A DNA stretch of 15,543 nucleotides from Clostridia bacterium (GCA_017452405.1 JAFTMM010000040.1:1-15543); one strand, 5' to 3'; positions 1-7,038 are shown, counted from the first letter of the stretch. Notes: a model not told the origin generated them from the letters alone. Translations and numbers: made by a program.

Positions 1-92
1 CCAGCTTTTTTTCATCTACTCATCCAGATTATTGTTACTGTTCATAACAATTCAGCCCGACCCATTCACAAAACAGCGCATGCAGAGCTTTA
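1..92. other. Unassigned sequence abutting the broken ruvX frame
   Basis: I recognise no gene here. On the minus strand this is where the rest of ruvX should lie, but the RuvX frame hits TAA at 90-92 and no frame resumes recognisable RuvX sequence. A perfect 7-bp inverted repeat (ATTGTTA at 31-37, TAACAAT at 45-51) is present. The plus strand has an open frame from base 1 to about 195, but its right half is only the antisense of ruvX and the left half matches nothing I know. It could be the end of an insertion element, or a misjoined contig end. Confidence 0.4.
31..51. repeat. Perfect 7-bp inverted repeat with 7-nt loop
   Basis: ATTGTTA (31-37) and TAACAAT (45-51) are exact reverse complements separated by CTGTTCA. 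No T-tract follows on either strand, so it does not look like a normal terminator. It lies in the unassigned sequence next to the broken ruvX and could be part of a mobile element end or chance. Confidence 0.35.
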
Positions 93-221
93 TACACCTG
101 AAACTGCTTCTTTCATGCTTTTTACCTTAACGGTAGTAAGTGGATACGCGATAATTTCCATATCGTCACATTCCGCAAAGCCTATAAAGCGATCGCCGTA
201 ATCTATGCCGAGAATTTTCAT
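90..221 (-). pseudogene. ruvX: Holliday junction resolvase RuvX/YqgF, N-terminal fragment (frame broken)
   Basis: The 43-codon frame starts MKILGIDYGDRFIGFAE, which is the first RNase H-like strand of the RuvX (YqgF) family. It includes the conserved metal-binding Asp in the G-I-D-Y-G motif (D7). Family members are about 135-150 residues and process Holliday junctions or pre-16S rRNA. Here the frame ends at TAA (90-92) after the first helix, and the remaining two thirds, including the later acidic catalytic residues, are not seen. The position downstream of an isc operon fits relatives, where yrrK/ruvX is often near iscR-iscS genes. There is no Shine-Dalgarno; the ATG sits 7 nt after a -10 box. 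Whether this is a true pseudogene, an insertion or an assembly artefact cannot be decided from the window. Confidence 0.7.
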
Positions 222-228
222 TAGTGAT

Positions 229-257
229 ATTATACCACAAAGAAAATATTAAGTAAA
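229..257 (-). promoter_or_regulatory. Promoter of ruvX, extended -10, near-leaderless
   Basis: On the minus strand TATAAT (229-234) is preceded by TGG, giving an extended -10 motif. A weak -35 TTTACT (252-257) lies 17 nt upstream. The ATG of ruvX (219-221) begins 7 nt after the -10 box, so the predicted start point falls on or just before the start codon. The transcript would be leaderless or nearly so, consistent with the missing SD site. Confidence 0.6.
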
Positions 258-277
258 CAATTTTTGGAATATTAATC

Positions 278-307
278 GAAAAGGTTTGCCTATTAGCAAA
301 CCTTTTC
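278..307 (-). terminator. Hairpin ending the isc operon
   Basis: A perfect 12-bp stem (GAAAAGGTTTGC at 278-289, GCAAACCTTTTC at 296-307) with a 6-nt loop lies between the small gene after iscU and the ruvX promoter. In the minus direction the 3' arm ends in CCTTTTC followed by an A/T-rich stretch rather than a clean U-tract, so it is an imperfect intrinsic terminator. The stem is nearly symmetric and could act on both strands, but no plus-strand gene is nearby. Confidence 0.6.
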
Positions 308-360
308 CGCTAACTAACTTAGCAGTCGCAACCGATTTCAAATTCGCAACCGCACTCGCA

Positions 361-522
361 CTAACTGCTCTTTACGTTTTTCATTGCTTTATGCATAGTG
401 TCCATCTTTGATTCTACCATTTCGGTAGCGTCGTCAATGAGATTTGCGCAAGGTTTGCAATTACGCGCGAGTACTGCGCCGACGATCATACCGCCGACAA
501 GTCCCAAAAGCATATCTTTCAT
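361..522 (-). CDS. Small one-helix membrane protein downstream of iscU (53 aa), Cys-rich extension behind TAG
   Basis: I do not recognise this protein by name. It begins MKDMLLGLVGGMIVGAVLARN, a glycine-rich hydrophobic segment (about residues 4-19) able to cross the membrane once. A CKPC motif follows (C22, C25), then a charged amphipathic stretch to residue 53. A strong SD (GGAGG, ending 5 nt before the ATG) supports the start. It lies 39 nt after iscU and is probably the last gene of the isc operon. The layout is loosely like YtxH-type small proteins, without clear identity. The odd part is the end: the TAG at 361-363 is followed in frame by 13 codons, CECGCEFEIGCDC, and then TAA at 319-321, 12 nt before a hairpin. 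The longer version would be 319-522. That TAG may be a recent nonsense change or a readthrough site. Confidence 0.75.
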   Translation of the reverse strand: MKDMLLGLVGGMIVGAVLARNCKPCANLIDDATEMVESKMDTMHKAMKNVKSS

Positions 523-561
523 AAGCACCTCCGAAATTATTTTCTGCAGAGGCTTAATTAC

Positions 562-945
562 TTATGCGTTGCCTTCCTTTTTATAGTTTTCCAAATAATT
601 CTTTATTGCTGCCTTAATCGCGCCCTCTGCAAGTACCGAGCAGTGAATTTTTTGCGCAGGAAGTCCGCCGAGTTCCTCAATTACTTCTTGATTTGTAAGC
701 GCAAGAGCCTCGTCTACTGTCTTACCCTTGATCATTTTGGTAGCAATAGAGGAAGTAGCTACGGCAGCCGCGCAACCGTAAGTCTGGAATTTCACCTCTT
801 CAATTATTCCGTTTTCTATGCGCATAGATATTTTCATTATATCACCGCAAGAAGCGTTACCCACTTCACCTACGGCGTTAGCATTTTCCACTTCGCCTAC
901 ATTCTGAGGCGACATAAACTCTTTCATTACTTTTTCGTTATACAT
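562..945 (-). CDS. iscU: Iron-sulfur cluster assembly scaffold IscU/NifU-type
   Basis: The 127-residue protein is the scaffold on which sulfur from the desulfurase and iron are built into [2Fe-2S] or [4Fe-4S] clusters before delivery to apoproteins in the cytosol. The three ligand cysteines of the family are visible: C33 in ASCGD (with D35), C58 in YGCAAA and C102 in IHCSV. It is of the NifU N-terminal/IscU type common in Clostridia, not SufU, since it lacks the SufU insertion. The SD GGAGC overlaps the end of iscS, whose stop lies 9 nt upstream, so the two are likely translationally coupled. The small membrane protein follows 39 nt later. Length and motifs are normal. Confidence 0.95.
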   Translation of the reverse strand: MYNEKVMKEFMSPQNVGEVENANAVGEVGNASCGDIMKISMRIENGIIEEVKFQTYGCAAAVATSSIATKMIKGKTVDEALALTNQEVIEELGGLPAQKIHCSVLAEGAIKAAIKNYLENYKKEGNA

Positions 946-954
946 ATATGCTCC

Positions 955-2121
955 TTAATCCCTTGTAAGAGGACTCATTATTCTTAATTTTTCTACGGCG
1001 TTTTTAAGCGAATCCACAACGTAGTCAACGTCTTCCCTACTCGTGTCTTTGCCAAACGTAAAGCGGATCGAACCGTGTGCTATTTCGATGGGAACTCCAA
1101 TGGCCATTAGCACGTGCGAGGGTTCAAGCGAACCGGACGAGCACGCCGAGCCCGACGAGCATGCAATACCAGCAAGATCGAGTAAAAGAAGTAATGATTC
1201 GCCTTCGATGAACTCAAAGGTAACGTTTGCATTGCCGACAACGCGGTGCTCCATACCGCCGTTTACTCTAATATGAGAAATCTCGCTCTGCACTCTTTGA
1301 AGGAAGTAATCACGAACGGCTTTTACTTTTGCGTTATTATCTTCCATTTCAGCAACGGTAAGTCTAAGAGCTTCGGCAAGACCGACTACGGCAGGAACGT
1401 TCGTAGTTCCCCCACGCATAGTACGCTCCTGATGTCCGCCTATCATAAATTTATCCGGCTTTATACCGCTCTTAACGTAAAGTACGCCGATTCCTTTCGG
1501 TCCGTAGATCTTGTGCCCGGAAAAGGACATTAAATCAACGTTCTTTTCTCTTACGTCCGTTTTAATACTGCTCATAGCTTGCACAGCGTCGGTATGGAAA
1601 AGAGCGCCTTTAGCATGAGCAATCTCAGCAAGCTCTTTTATGGGCTGAACGGAACCTACCTCATTATTTGCGGTCATGATTGAAACGAGTAAAGTCTTGT
1701 CCGTCATAGCCTTTTCCAGCGTATCAAGCTCTACGAGTCCGTCCGAATTTACAGGAAGAAAAGTAACGTCAAAGCCGTGCTTTTCCATATACTTAACCGA
1801 CTCAATAATGGACGGATGTTCAATTTTAGTAGTTATTATATGGTTTTTTCCCGTTATTTCACGGTATCTGACGGCAATTCCCTTTATTGCCCAGTTGTTC
1901 GCTTCCGTTCCGCCCGAAGTAAAATAAACCTCCGTTCGCTTTGCATTAATGCAATCGGCAATCGTTCTGCGCGCATTATCCACGGCAGAAGCAGCCTCTT
2001 GACCGAAAGAATGGACGGAATTTGCGTTGCCGTACACTTCCGTAAGATAAGGCGTCATAGCATTAAGTACGCGACGGTCAAGCGGTGTCGTAGCCGCATA
2101 ATCTAAATATACTTTTTTCAT
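955..2121 (-). CDS. iscS: Cysteine desulfurase, IscS/NifS family
   Basis: This 388-residue PLP enzyme turns cysteine into alanine and passes the sulfane sulfur to IscU and, in many bacteria, to tRNA thiolation enzymes. The PLP-binding lysine is K204 in SGHKIYGPKG, H102 stacks on the cofactor in KIEHPS, and the mobile catalytic cysteine is C326 in SSGSACSSGSLEPS. This is the group I desulfurase pattern, with the short flexible loop carrying the cysteine. Its ATG overlaps the iscR stop as ATGA, so translation is coupled to the regulator. In many Bacillota the next gene is mnmA, but here it is iscU, so this copy is most simply the general Fe-S desulfurase. It could be labelled nifS in other annotations. 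Confidence 0.95.
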   Translation of the reverse strand: MKKVYLDYAATTPLDRRVLNAMTPYLTEVYGNANSVHSFGQEAASAVDNARRTIADCINAKRTEVYFTSGGTEANNWAIKGIAVRYREITGKNHIITTKIEHPSIIESVKYMEKHGFDVTFLPVNSDGLVELDTLEKAMTDKTLLVSIMTANNEVGSVQPIKELAEIAHAKGALFHTDAVQAMSSIKTDVREKNVDLMSFSGHKIYGPKGIGVLYVKSGIKPDKFMIGGHQERTMRGGTTNVPAVVGLAEALRLTVAEMEDNNAKVKAVRDYFLQRVQSEISHIRVNGGMEHRVVGNANVTFEFIEGESLLLLLDLAGIACSSGSACSSGSLEPSHVLMAIGVPIEIAHGSIRFTFGKDTSREDVDYVVDSLKNAVEKLRIMSPLTRD

Positions 2122-2510
2122 TGCTCCTCCCGCTTCAAAGTTATGCTTTCAAGCGAACTTGACTTAAATATATCGTTAATCTTATTTTCGATTTCTACAA
2201 AGGTAGCCTTGTCGGGACAGATTTTATCACACTTACCCCCGCAACCCACTTCCATTACGTCGTCAACGGCAACGAGTATATCCAAAAGAGATATTTCCGA
2301 AGTGTTACGCGCAAGCGAATAACCTCCGTTTACGCCTCTCGTACTAACGAGAACACCACCTTTTACAAGACTTCCGAGAATCTGTTCAAGATACTTCTCA
2401 CTTAGTTCGCTCTTTTCGGCAATGAGCGATAAAGCCACGGGCGTTCTCTCTTCCGTAGATATTAACGAACATACTCTTATTCCGTATATAGCTCTTGACG
2501 AAAGTTTCAT
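2118..2510 (-). CDS. iscR: Rrf2-family Fe-S cluster regulator IscR
   Basis: The 130-residue protein starts MKLSSRAIYGIRV, the typical Rrf2 N-terminus. It has a winged-helix DNA-binding domain (residues 1 to about 65, with the STRGVNGGYSLAR wing) and a dimerisation helix. Three cysteines, C90, C94 and C98, are placed to bind an Fe-S cluster, as in IscR. I chose the ATG at 2508-2510 because AGGTAGGA precedes it. An upstream in-frame ATG at 2543 would lie inside or before the -10 box, so it cannot be on the transcript. It is the first gene of the isc operon and by analogy represses that operon when cluster-loaded; this autoregulation is inferred from the family and position. The C-x3-C-x3-C spacing differs from E. 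coli IscR but cysteine spacing is variable in clostridial members. Confidence 0.9.
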   Translation of the reverse strand: MKLSSRAIYGIRVCSLISTEERTPVALSLIAEKSELSEKYLEQILGSLVKGGVLVSTRGVNGGYSLARNTSEISLLDILVAVDDVMEVGCGGKCDKICPDKATFVEIENKINDIFKSSSLESITLKREEQ

Positions 2511-2533
2511 AATTCCTACCTTTTTACTATGAT

Positions 2534-2562
2534 ATTTTAACACTACGATTATACTATGTCAA
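2534..2562 (-). promoter_or_regulatory. Sigma-A promoter of the iscR-iscS-iscU operon
   Basis: On the minus strand a perfect -35 TTGACA (2557-2562) is separated by 17 nt from -10 TAAAAT (2534-2539). The expected start point is near 2527, giving a 5' leader of roughly 17 nt before the iscR ATG, which contains the SD. Any IscR operator would have to overlap this promoter; I see no clear palindrome I can name as the operator. Confidence 0.8.
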
Positions 2563-2603
2563 GGGAAATATTACACCCATATCTAAGTTTTTCCAAATAA
2601 TAC

Positions 2604-2635
2604 GAAAAAAGACCGCCATACGAGTACGACGGTCT
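2604..2635 (-). terminator. Intrinsic terminator after glyA
   Basis: In the minus direction an 11-bp stem (2610-2620 with 2625-2635, two G-U pairs) closes on a CTCG tetraloop and is followed by a run of six T. It lies 17 nt after the glyA stop and upstream of the iscR promoter, so it separates the hslVU-hisS-glyA transcription unit from the isc operon. Confidence 0.9.
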
Positions 2636-2651
2636 GTAAATAGCAATAAAA

Positions 2652-3899
2652 TTAAGCAAGATCGGGATAAAGCGGGAACGCCTGACAAAGTTTTGCGACT
2701 TCTGCCGAAACGTATTCAAGCGCAGATTCCTTTTCCTTAATTACTTTGCTGATAAGCTGGGCAATCTTAACCATTTCAGGTTCTTTCATTCCCCTGCTGG
2801 TAGCAGCGGGAACGCCTACTCTAATACCGCTGGTAACGAACGGCTTCTGAGGATCGTTGGGGATTGCGTTCTTATTTACGGTAATATGACATTCATCAAG
2901 AAGATGTTCGAGTTCTTTTCCAGTCACGTTATTCTTAACGAGTTTAATAAGCATAAGGTGGTTATCCGTACCGCCTGATACCATATCGATATCCTGACGC
3001 GCAAATTCTTCCGCCATAGCCCTAGCATTCTTGATTACCTGCTGCTGATAGGTCTTAAACTCATCCGAAAGCGCTTCTTTGAATGCTACTGCCTTGCCCG
3101 CAATAACGTGCATAAGGGGTCCGCCCTGCGTACCGGGGAAAATCGACTTATTAATCTTCTTAGCAATTTCTTCGTCGTTGCAAAGAATCATACCGCCACG
3201 AGGTCCTCTGAGCGTCTTATGAGTAGTAGTGGTAACAACGTCTGCATAAGGGAACGGCGAAGGATGTTCTCCTGCCACGACAAGACCTGCAATATGAGCT
3301 ATATCTACCATGAAGTATGCGCCTACCTTGTCGCAGATTTCACGGAAACGCTTGAAGTCGATCGTTCGGGGATAAGCGCTTGCGCCTGCGAGAATAAGCT
3401 TGGGTTTGCATTCAAGAGCAAGGCGTTCAACTTCGTCATAGTCGATAGTTTCGGTTTCGGCATTAAGTCCGTAAGGAACTACGTTATACTGTTTACCGCT
3501 GTAGTTTACGGGACTGCCGTGAGTGAGGTGTCCACCGCAAGCAAGGCTCATACCCATATAGGTATCGCCCGTTTCAAGCAGAGCGAAGAACGCTGCGTGG
3601 TTAGCGTTAGCACCGCTGTGAGGCTGTACGTTAGCGTAATTGCAGTTAAAGAGCTTTTTAGCGCGCTCAATCGCAAGGTCCTCAACCTCGTCAACGAACT
3701 GACAACCACCGTAATAGCGCTTTGCAGGATAACCCTCAGCATACTTGTTCGTAAGGTGCGAACCTACTGCGTTCATAACCGCTTCGGAAACAAAGTTTTC
3801 GCTAGCGATAAGCTCGATGTTTCCCTGCTGACGTCTGAGTTCTCTGAGCATGGACTCCGCTACTTCGGAATCCGCATTTTTAATAATATCAAAGTTCAT
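2652..3899 (-). CDS. glyA: Serine hydroxymethyltransferase
   Basis: This 415-residue PLP enzyme interconverts serine and tetrahydrofolate with glycine and 5,10-methylene-tetrahydrofolate, supplying one-carbon units for purine, thymidylate and methionine synthesis in the cytosol. The PLP lysine is K228 in TTTTHKTLRGPRGG, with D199 and H202 in VDIAHIAGLV binding the pyridine ring. The conserved HSGANAN motif is at residues 94-100. Length matches bacterial family members. The start has a good SD (AAGGAG) and lies 35 nt after the hisS stop, with no clear promoter in that gap, so it is probably the last gene of the long housekeeping operon. It ends at an intrinsic terminator. Nothing unusual is seen. 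Confidence 0.97.
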   Translation of the reverse strand: MNFDIIKNADSEVAESMLRELRRQQGNIELIASENFVSEAVMNAVGSHLTNKYAEGYPAKRYYGGCQFVDEVEDLAIERAKKLFNCNYANVQPHSGANANHAAFFALLETGDTYMGMSLACGGHLTHGSPVNYSGKQYNVVPYGLNAETETIDYDEVERLALECKPKLILAGASAYPRTIDFKRFREICDKVGAYFMVDIAHIAGLVVAGEHPSPFPYADVVTTTTHKTLRGPRGGMILCNDEEIAKKINKSIFPGTQGGPLMHVIAGKAVAFKEALSDEFKTYQQQVIKNARAMAEEFARQDIDMVSGGTDNHLMLIKLVKNNVTGKELEHLLDECHITVNKNAIPNDPQKPFVTSGIRVGVPAATSRGMKEPEMVKIAQLISKVIKEKESALEYVSAEVAKLCQAFPLYPDLA

Positions 3900-3934
3900 C
3901 TTTAAACTCCTTAAAGTTTATTTTTTCTAATTAG

Positions 3935-5185
3935 TTAATTATTTTTTAAAAAATCAGTAAGCTCGTCCAAAGCGCATTCCGTTTCCGACGAGCTCGAAAG
4001 ATGCTTAACCTTCACGGTATTGGTTTCGATCTCGCTACCTCCGATAACGACTCCGTACTCGGCGTTTATCTTATCTGCGTATTTAAACTGCGCTTTAAGG
4101 CTCTTGCCCGTCATTTCAGTATCTGCGGATATTCCGTTTCTACGAAGTTCCGACACGATTTTCATGCAAGTACCTGCATAAGTAGATGATTGACTCATGA
4201 CAAAAACCTTCGGGTTTGTAGGGCAGAAGTCCACACCTTGTTCTTCCATGAGCATAAGCAGTCGTTCCAGCCCCATAGCAAAGCCAACGCATCCGGTCTG
4301 CTTTCCTCCTATCGATGACACGAGATTATCGTATCTTCCACCTCCGCAAACTGTTCCCTGCGCGCCAAGTTCGTTAGTCACGAATTCAAATACCGTTCGC
4401 GTATAGTAGTCCAAACCTCTTACGATATTTTCGTCAATTACGTACGGAATATCGTTGTCTTTAAGAAGTCCACAAAGTACGTCGTGGTGGTTTTTACAAT
4501 CGTCACAGAGATAGTCTGTAATCTTGGGAGCGCCTGCGCCTATGTTTTTACAGATAGGCGATTTGCAGTCGAGAAGTCTGAGAGGATTACGCTCGTATCG
4601 TTCTTTGCAAGTACCGCACATTACGTCCAAATGATTTGCAAAATATGCTTTTAACGCCTCGGTGTAAGTCTTTCGGCATTCGGGACAGCCTATGGAATTA
4701 AGTCGAAGAACTACGTTTTTCAGTCCTAATTCTTTCAACGCGTCATAAGCGAGCGAAATGCAGTCAAGGTCAAGATAAGGGCTAGTCGCGCCATAAAACT
4801 CTATTCCAAACTGGTGAAACTCACGCAATCTGCCTGCCTGAGGACGTTCATATCTAAAACAGGGCGTAATATAGTACATTTTGAGTGGAAGCGAAAGAGC
4901 GTCTAGCGAATTTTCAATAAAGCTTCGCGCTACCGGCGCAGTACCTTCAGGCTTGAGCGTAATCGATCTACCGCCCTTATCCTCAAAAGAATACATCTCT
5001 TTTGAAACCACGTCCGTTCCGTCGCCTATCGAACGCACGAAAAGCTCGGTGTGTTCGAATACCGGCGTGCGAATTTCTCGGACGTTATACAGAGAAGCCA
5101 CCCGTCTGAGTTTGCCTTCTAAATATTGCCATTTATAGCTTTCCGAAGGAAGCGCGTCCTTCGTACCTTTAGGGATATTAATCAT
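3935..5185 (-). CDS. hisS: Histidyl-tRNA synthetase
   Basis: A 416-residue class II aminoacyl-tRNA synthetase that charges tRNA-His. Motif 2 (FRYERPQ, residues 110-116), the histidine-specific RGLDYYTR motif (256-263) and motif 3 (GFAMGLERL, 301-309) are all present, followed by the C-terminal anticodon-binding domain (from about 325). The insertion domain (about 165-240) carries nine cysteines in pairs (C167/C170, C190/C193, C207/C212, C227/C230, C238). Similar cysteine pairs are familiar from many bacterial HisRS proteins and may bind zinc. The ATG is 4 nt after the hslU stop and has no recognisable SD, so expression probably depends on translational coupling to hslU. The N-terminus MINIPKGTKD is the standard HisRS start, which supports this start despite the absent SD. 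Confidence 0.96.
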   Translation of the reverse strand: MINIPKGTKDALPSESYKWQYLEGKLRRVASLYNVREIRTPVFEHTELFVRSIGDGTDVVSKEMYSFEDKGGRSITLKPEGTAPVARSFIENSLDALSLPLKMYYITPCFRYERPQAGRLREFHQFGIEFYGATSPYLDLDCISLAYDALKELGLKNVVLRLNSIGCPECRKTYTEALKAYFANHLDVMCGTCKERYERNPLRLLDCKSPICKNIGAGAPKITDYLCDDCKNHHDVLCGLLKDNDIPYVIDENIVRGLDYYTRTVFEFVTNELGAQGTVCGGGRYDNLVSSIGGKQTGCVGFAMGLERLLMLMEEQGVDFCPTNPKVFVMSQSSTYAGTCMKIVSELRRNGISADTEMTGKSLKAQFKYADKINAEYGVVIGGSEIETNTVKVKHLSSSSETECALDELTDFLKNN

Positions 5186-5189
5186 AAGT

Positions 5190-6503
5190 TTAAATAATAT
5201 ATTTTTTGAGATTAAGGCTCTTTACCTCTTTGCTGAGGTGGTCAAGTACGTAGTTTTTGTCTATCTTAACTTCGATCATAGGATGATCACCGCTTGCGCT
5301 GAACGAAATGTCGTCCAGAAGACTTTCCATAACGGTATGAAGTCTACGCGCGCCGATATCCTCCATCGTCTCATTTTCCGCTACCGTAATCTTCGCCATT
5401 TCTTCAATAGCATCATCAGTAAACGAAAGATCGACGTTATCTACTTTAAGGAGTTCCGCATACTGCTTGGTAATAGCGTTTTCGGGAATGGTAAGAATTT
5501 TAACGAAGTCGTCAAACGTAAGACTGCCCAGCTCTACTCTAATAGGGAAACGGCCCTGGAGTTCGGGGATTAAATCCTCGACTTTAGCAAGCATAAACGC
5601 GCCCGATGCAATAAAGAGAATGAAGTCCGTCTTAATGCTACCGTATTTGGTCTGAACGGTAGATCCCTCAACGATAGGAAGTATGTCACGTTGAACGCCC
5701 TCGCGGGAAACGTCCGCGCCCGAAGCGTTGTTTCTTGCGGTAATCTTATCGATTTCGTCAATAAAGATTATGCCTTCTTCTTCCGCACGTCTTAAAGCTT
5801 CGGCGTTAATTGCGTCAATATCAAGGCGTTTTTCACTTTCTTCGAGAGTAAAGAGCTTGATTGCTTCTTTGACGGTAACTTTACGAAGTTTCTTTTTCTT
5901 GGGCATTAGCCCGCCGAGCATTTCGTTCAAATTGATTTCTATGCCCATGCCACCGCCCGGTATATCCAAAGGCTTGCGAGCTTCAGCAAATTCGATTTCG
6001 ATAAGTTTATCGTCTTCTTTGCCTGCGCGAAGCGATTTCTGCAAAGTAGAACGCGTAACGGCTTCCGCGCCGTCCTGATTGTTCTTCTTTCTTTCGGCGT
6101 AAAGCACGGAAAGCACTCTCTTTTCCGCTTCTTCCCTTGCCACCGTTTCCACTTCTGCCATTTTTTCTTCCTTGACAAGATGAACGGAAGTTTCAACGAG
6201 ATCACGGATCATGGACTCAACGTCACGTCCTACGTAGCCTACTTCGGTAAATTTCGTTGCTTCAACTTTAATAAACGGAGCGCGTACGAGTTTTGCAAGA
6301 CGTCTTGCAATTTCCGTTTTACCAACACCCGTAGGTCCTTTCATTATTATATTTTTAGGCGTAATTTCCTGTCTGATTTCTTCAGGAAGTCGGCTACGTC
6401 GATATCTGTTACGGAGAGCAATTGCAACTGCGCGCTTAGCCTCGGACTGTCCTATGATATATCTATCGAGTTCGGAAACTATCTGTTTGGGAGACATACT
6501 CAT
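5190..6503 (-). CDS. hslU: ATP-dependent protease ATPase subunit HslU (ClpY)
   Basis: The 437-residue AAA+ unfoldase forms the ring that feeds substrates into HslV. It shows Walker A GPTGVGKT (56-63), the pore motif GYVGRD (89-94), Walker B IIFIDE (245-250), the GRFPIRVEL arginine-finger region (317-325), and the DIGARRLHTVME sensor-2 helix (382-393). The intermediate (I) domain spans about residues 105-240. The C-terminal tail LKKYII resembles the HslU tails that dock into HslV pockets. I start it at the ATG at 6501-6503 because GGAGG lies 6 nt upstream. A longer in-frame extension to 6545 would overlap hslV and lacks homology to the family. It begins 1 nt after the hslV stop. In Bacillus codY follows; here hisS does. 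Confidence 0.96.
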   Translation of the reverse strand: MSMSPKQIVSELDRYIIGQSEAKRAVAIALRNRYRRSRLPEEIRQEITPKNIIMKGPTGVGKTEIARRLAKLVRAPFIKVEATKFTEVGYVGRDVESMIRDLVETSVHLVKEEKMAEVETVAREEAEKRVLSVLYAERKKNNQDGAEAVTRSTLQKSLRAGKEDDKLIEIEFAEARKPLDIPGGGMGIEINLNEMLGGLMPKKKKLRKVTVKEAIKLFTLEESEKRLDIDAINAEALRRAEEEGIIFIDEIDKITARNNASGADVSREGVQRDILPIVEGSTVQTKYGSIKTDFILFIASGAFMLAKVEDLIPELQGRFPIRVELGSLTFDDFVKILTIPENAITKQYAELLKVDNVDLSFTDDAIEEMAKITVAENETMEDIGARRLHTVMESLLDDISFSASGDHPMIEVKIDKNYVLDHLSKEVKSLNLKKYII

Positions 6504-6504
6504 A

Positions 6505-7038
6505 TCACACCTCCTCAACGGTGACGTTACCGTTGGTAAATACACAGATTTCGCCTGCTATGCGAATACTTTCTACTGCAATTTCACGCGCCGTCATATC
6601 TGTATTTTTAATAAGAGCACGCGCCGCCGAAAGAGCGAAGTTACCTCCGCTACCGATTGCGCAAACGTCAAGTTCCGGCTCGATTACGTCACCGCAACCG
6701 TCCACTAAGAACATCTCGTGTTCGTCCGCTACGATAAGCATAGCGTCAAGTTTATGACCTATTTTATCGGTACGCCAAAGCTGCGCAAGCTCCACCGCGC
6801 TACGCATAAGATTGCCCGAAAATTTACGAAGCATTTCTTCAAAGCGTTCACTAAGCGAAAAAGCGTCGGCAACCGATCCTGCAAAGCCGATTACGACTTT
6901 GTCTTCATAAATTCGGCGCACCTTTACCGCGTTTGATTTCATTATGGTAGACTGTCCTGCCGTGACCTGTCCGTCACCGGCTATAGCCGTCTTGCCGTTT
7001 TTTCTTACAGCAACTATGGTAGTTCCTCTAAGTTCCAT
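6505..7038 (-). CDS. hslV: ATP-dependent protease catalytic subunit HslV (ClpQ)
   Basis: This 177-residue subunit builds the double-hexamer proteolytic chamber that works with HslU in the cytosol. It begins MELRGTTIVAV. The family uses an N-terminal threonine nucleophile exposed by processing, so T6 after the glycine is the expected active residue, as in other Bacillota members that have a GTT motif after a short propeptide. GDGQVT (21-26), GFAGSVADAF (51-60) and the GSGGNFALSAA stretch are characteristic. The SD GGAG is 8 nt upstream of the ATG. The first 11 nt overlap the end of trmFO, and hslU starts 1 nt after the stop, so the pair is expressed together. Confidence 0.95.
   Translation of the reverse strand: MELRGTTIVAVRKNGKTAIAGDGQVTAGQSTIMKSNAVKVRRIYEDKVVIGFAGSVADAFSLSERFEEMLRKFSGNLMRSAVELAQLWRTDKIGHKLDAMLIVADEHEMFLVDGCGDVIEPELDVCAIGSGGNFALSAARALIKNTDMTAREIAVESIRIAGEICVFTNGNVTVEEV

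Noticed and set aside
319..363. Reassignment of TAG to an amino acid in this organism, as an explanation for the cysteine-rich tail
   Set aside because: trmFO and dprA both end at TAG at the expected family lengths, so TAG acts as a normal stop here. Local readthrough or mutation remains possible.
2604..2650. A riboswitch or T-box between glyA and iscR
   Set aside because: The only structure is a compact terminator on the glyA side, and the iscR leader is too short to hold a riboswitch.
3108..3905. 265-codon plus-strand open frame opposite glyA
   Set aside because: It is fully antisense to a well-conserved serine hydroxymethyltransferase and has no family resemblance or start signals.
6504..6545. 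N-terminal extension of HslU by 14 residues
   Set aside because: The extension lies inside hslV, has no SD, and is not part of the family; the ATG at 6501-6503 has GGAGG at the right distance.
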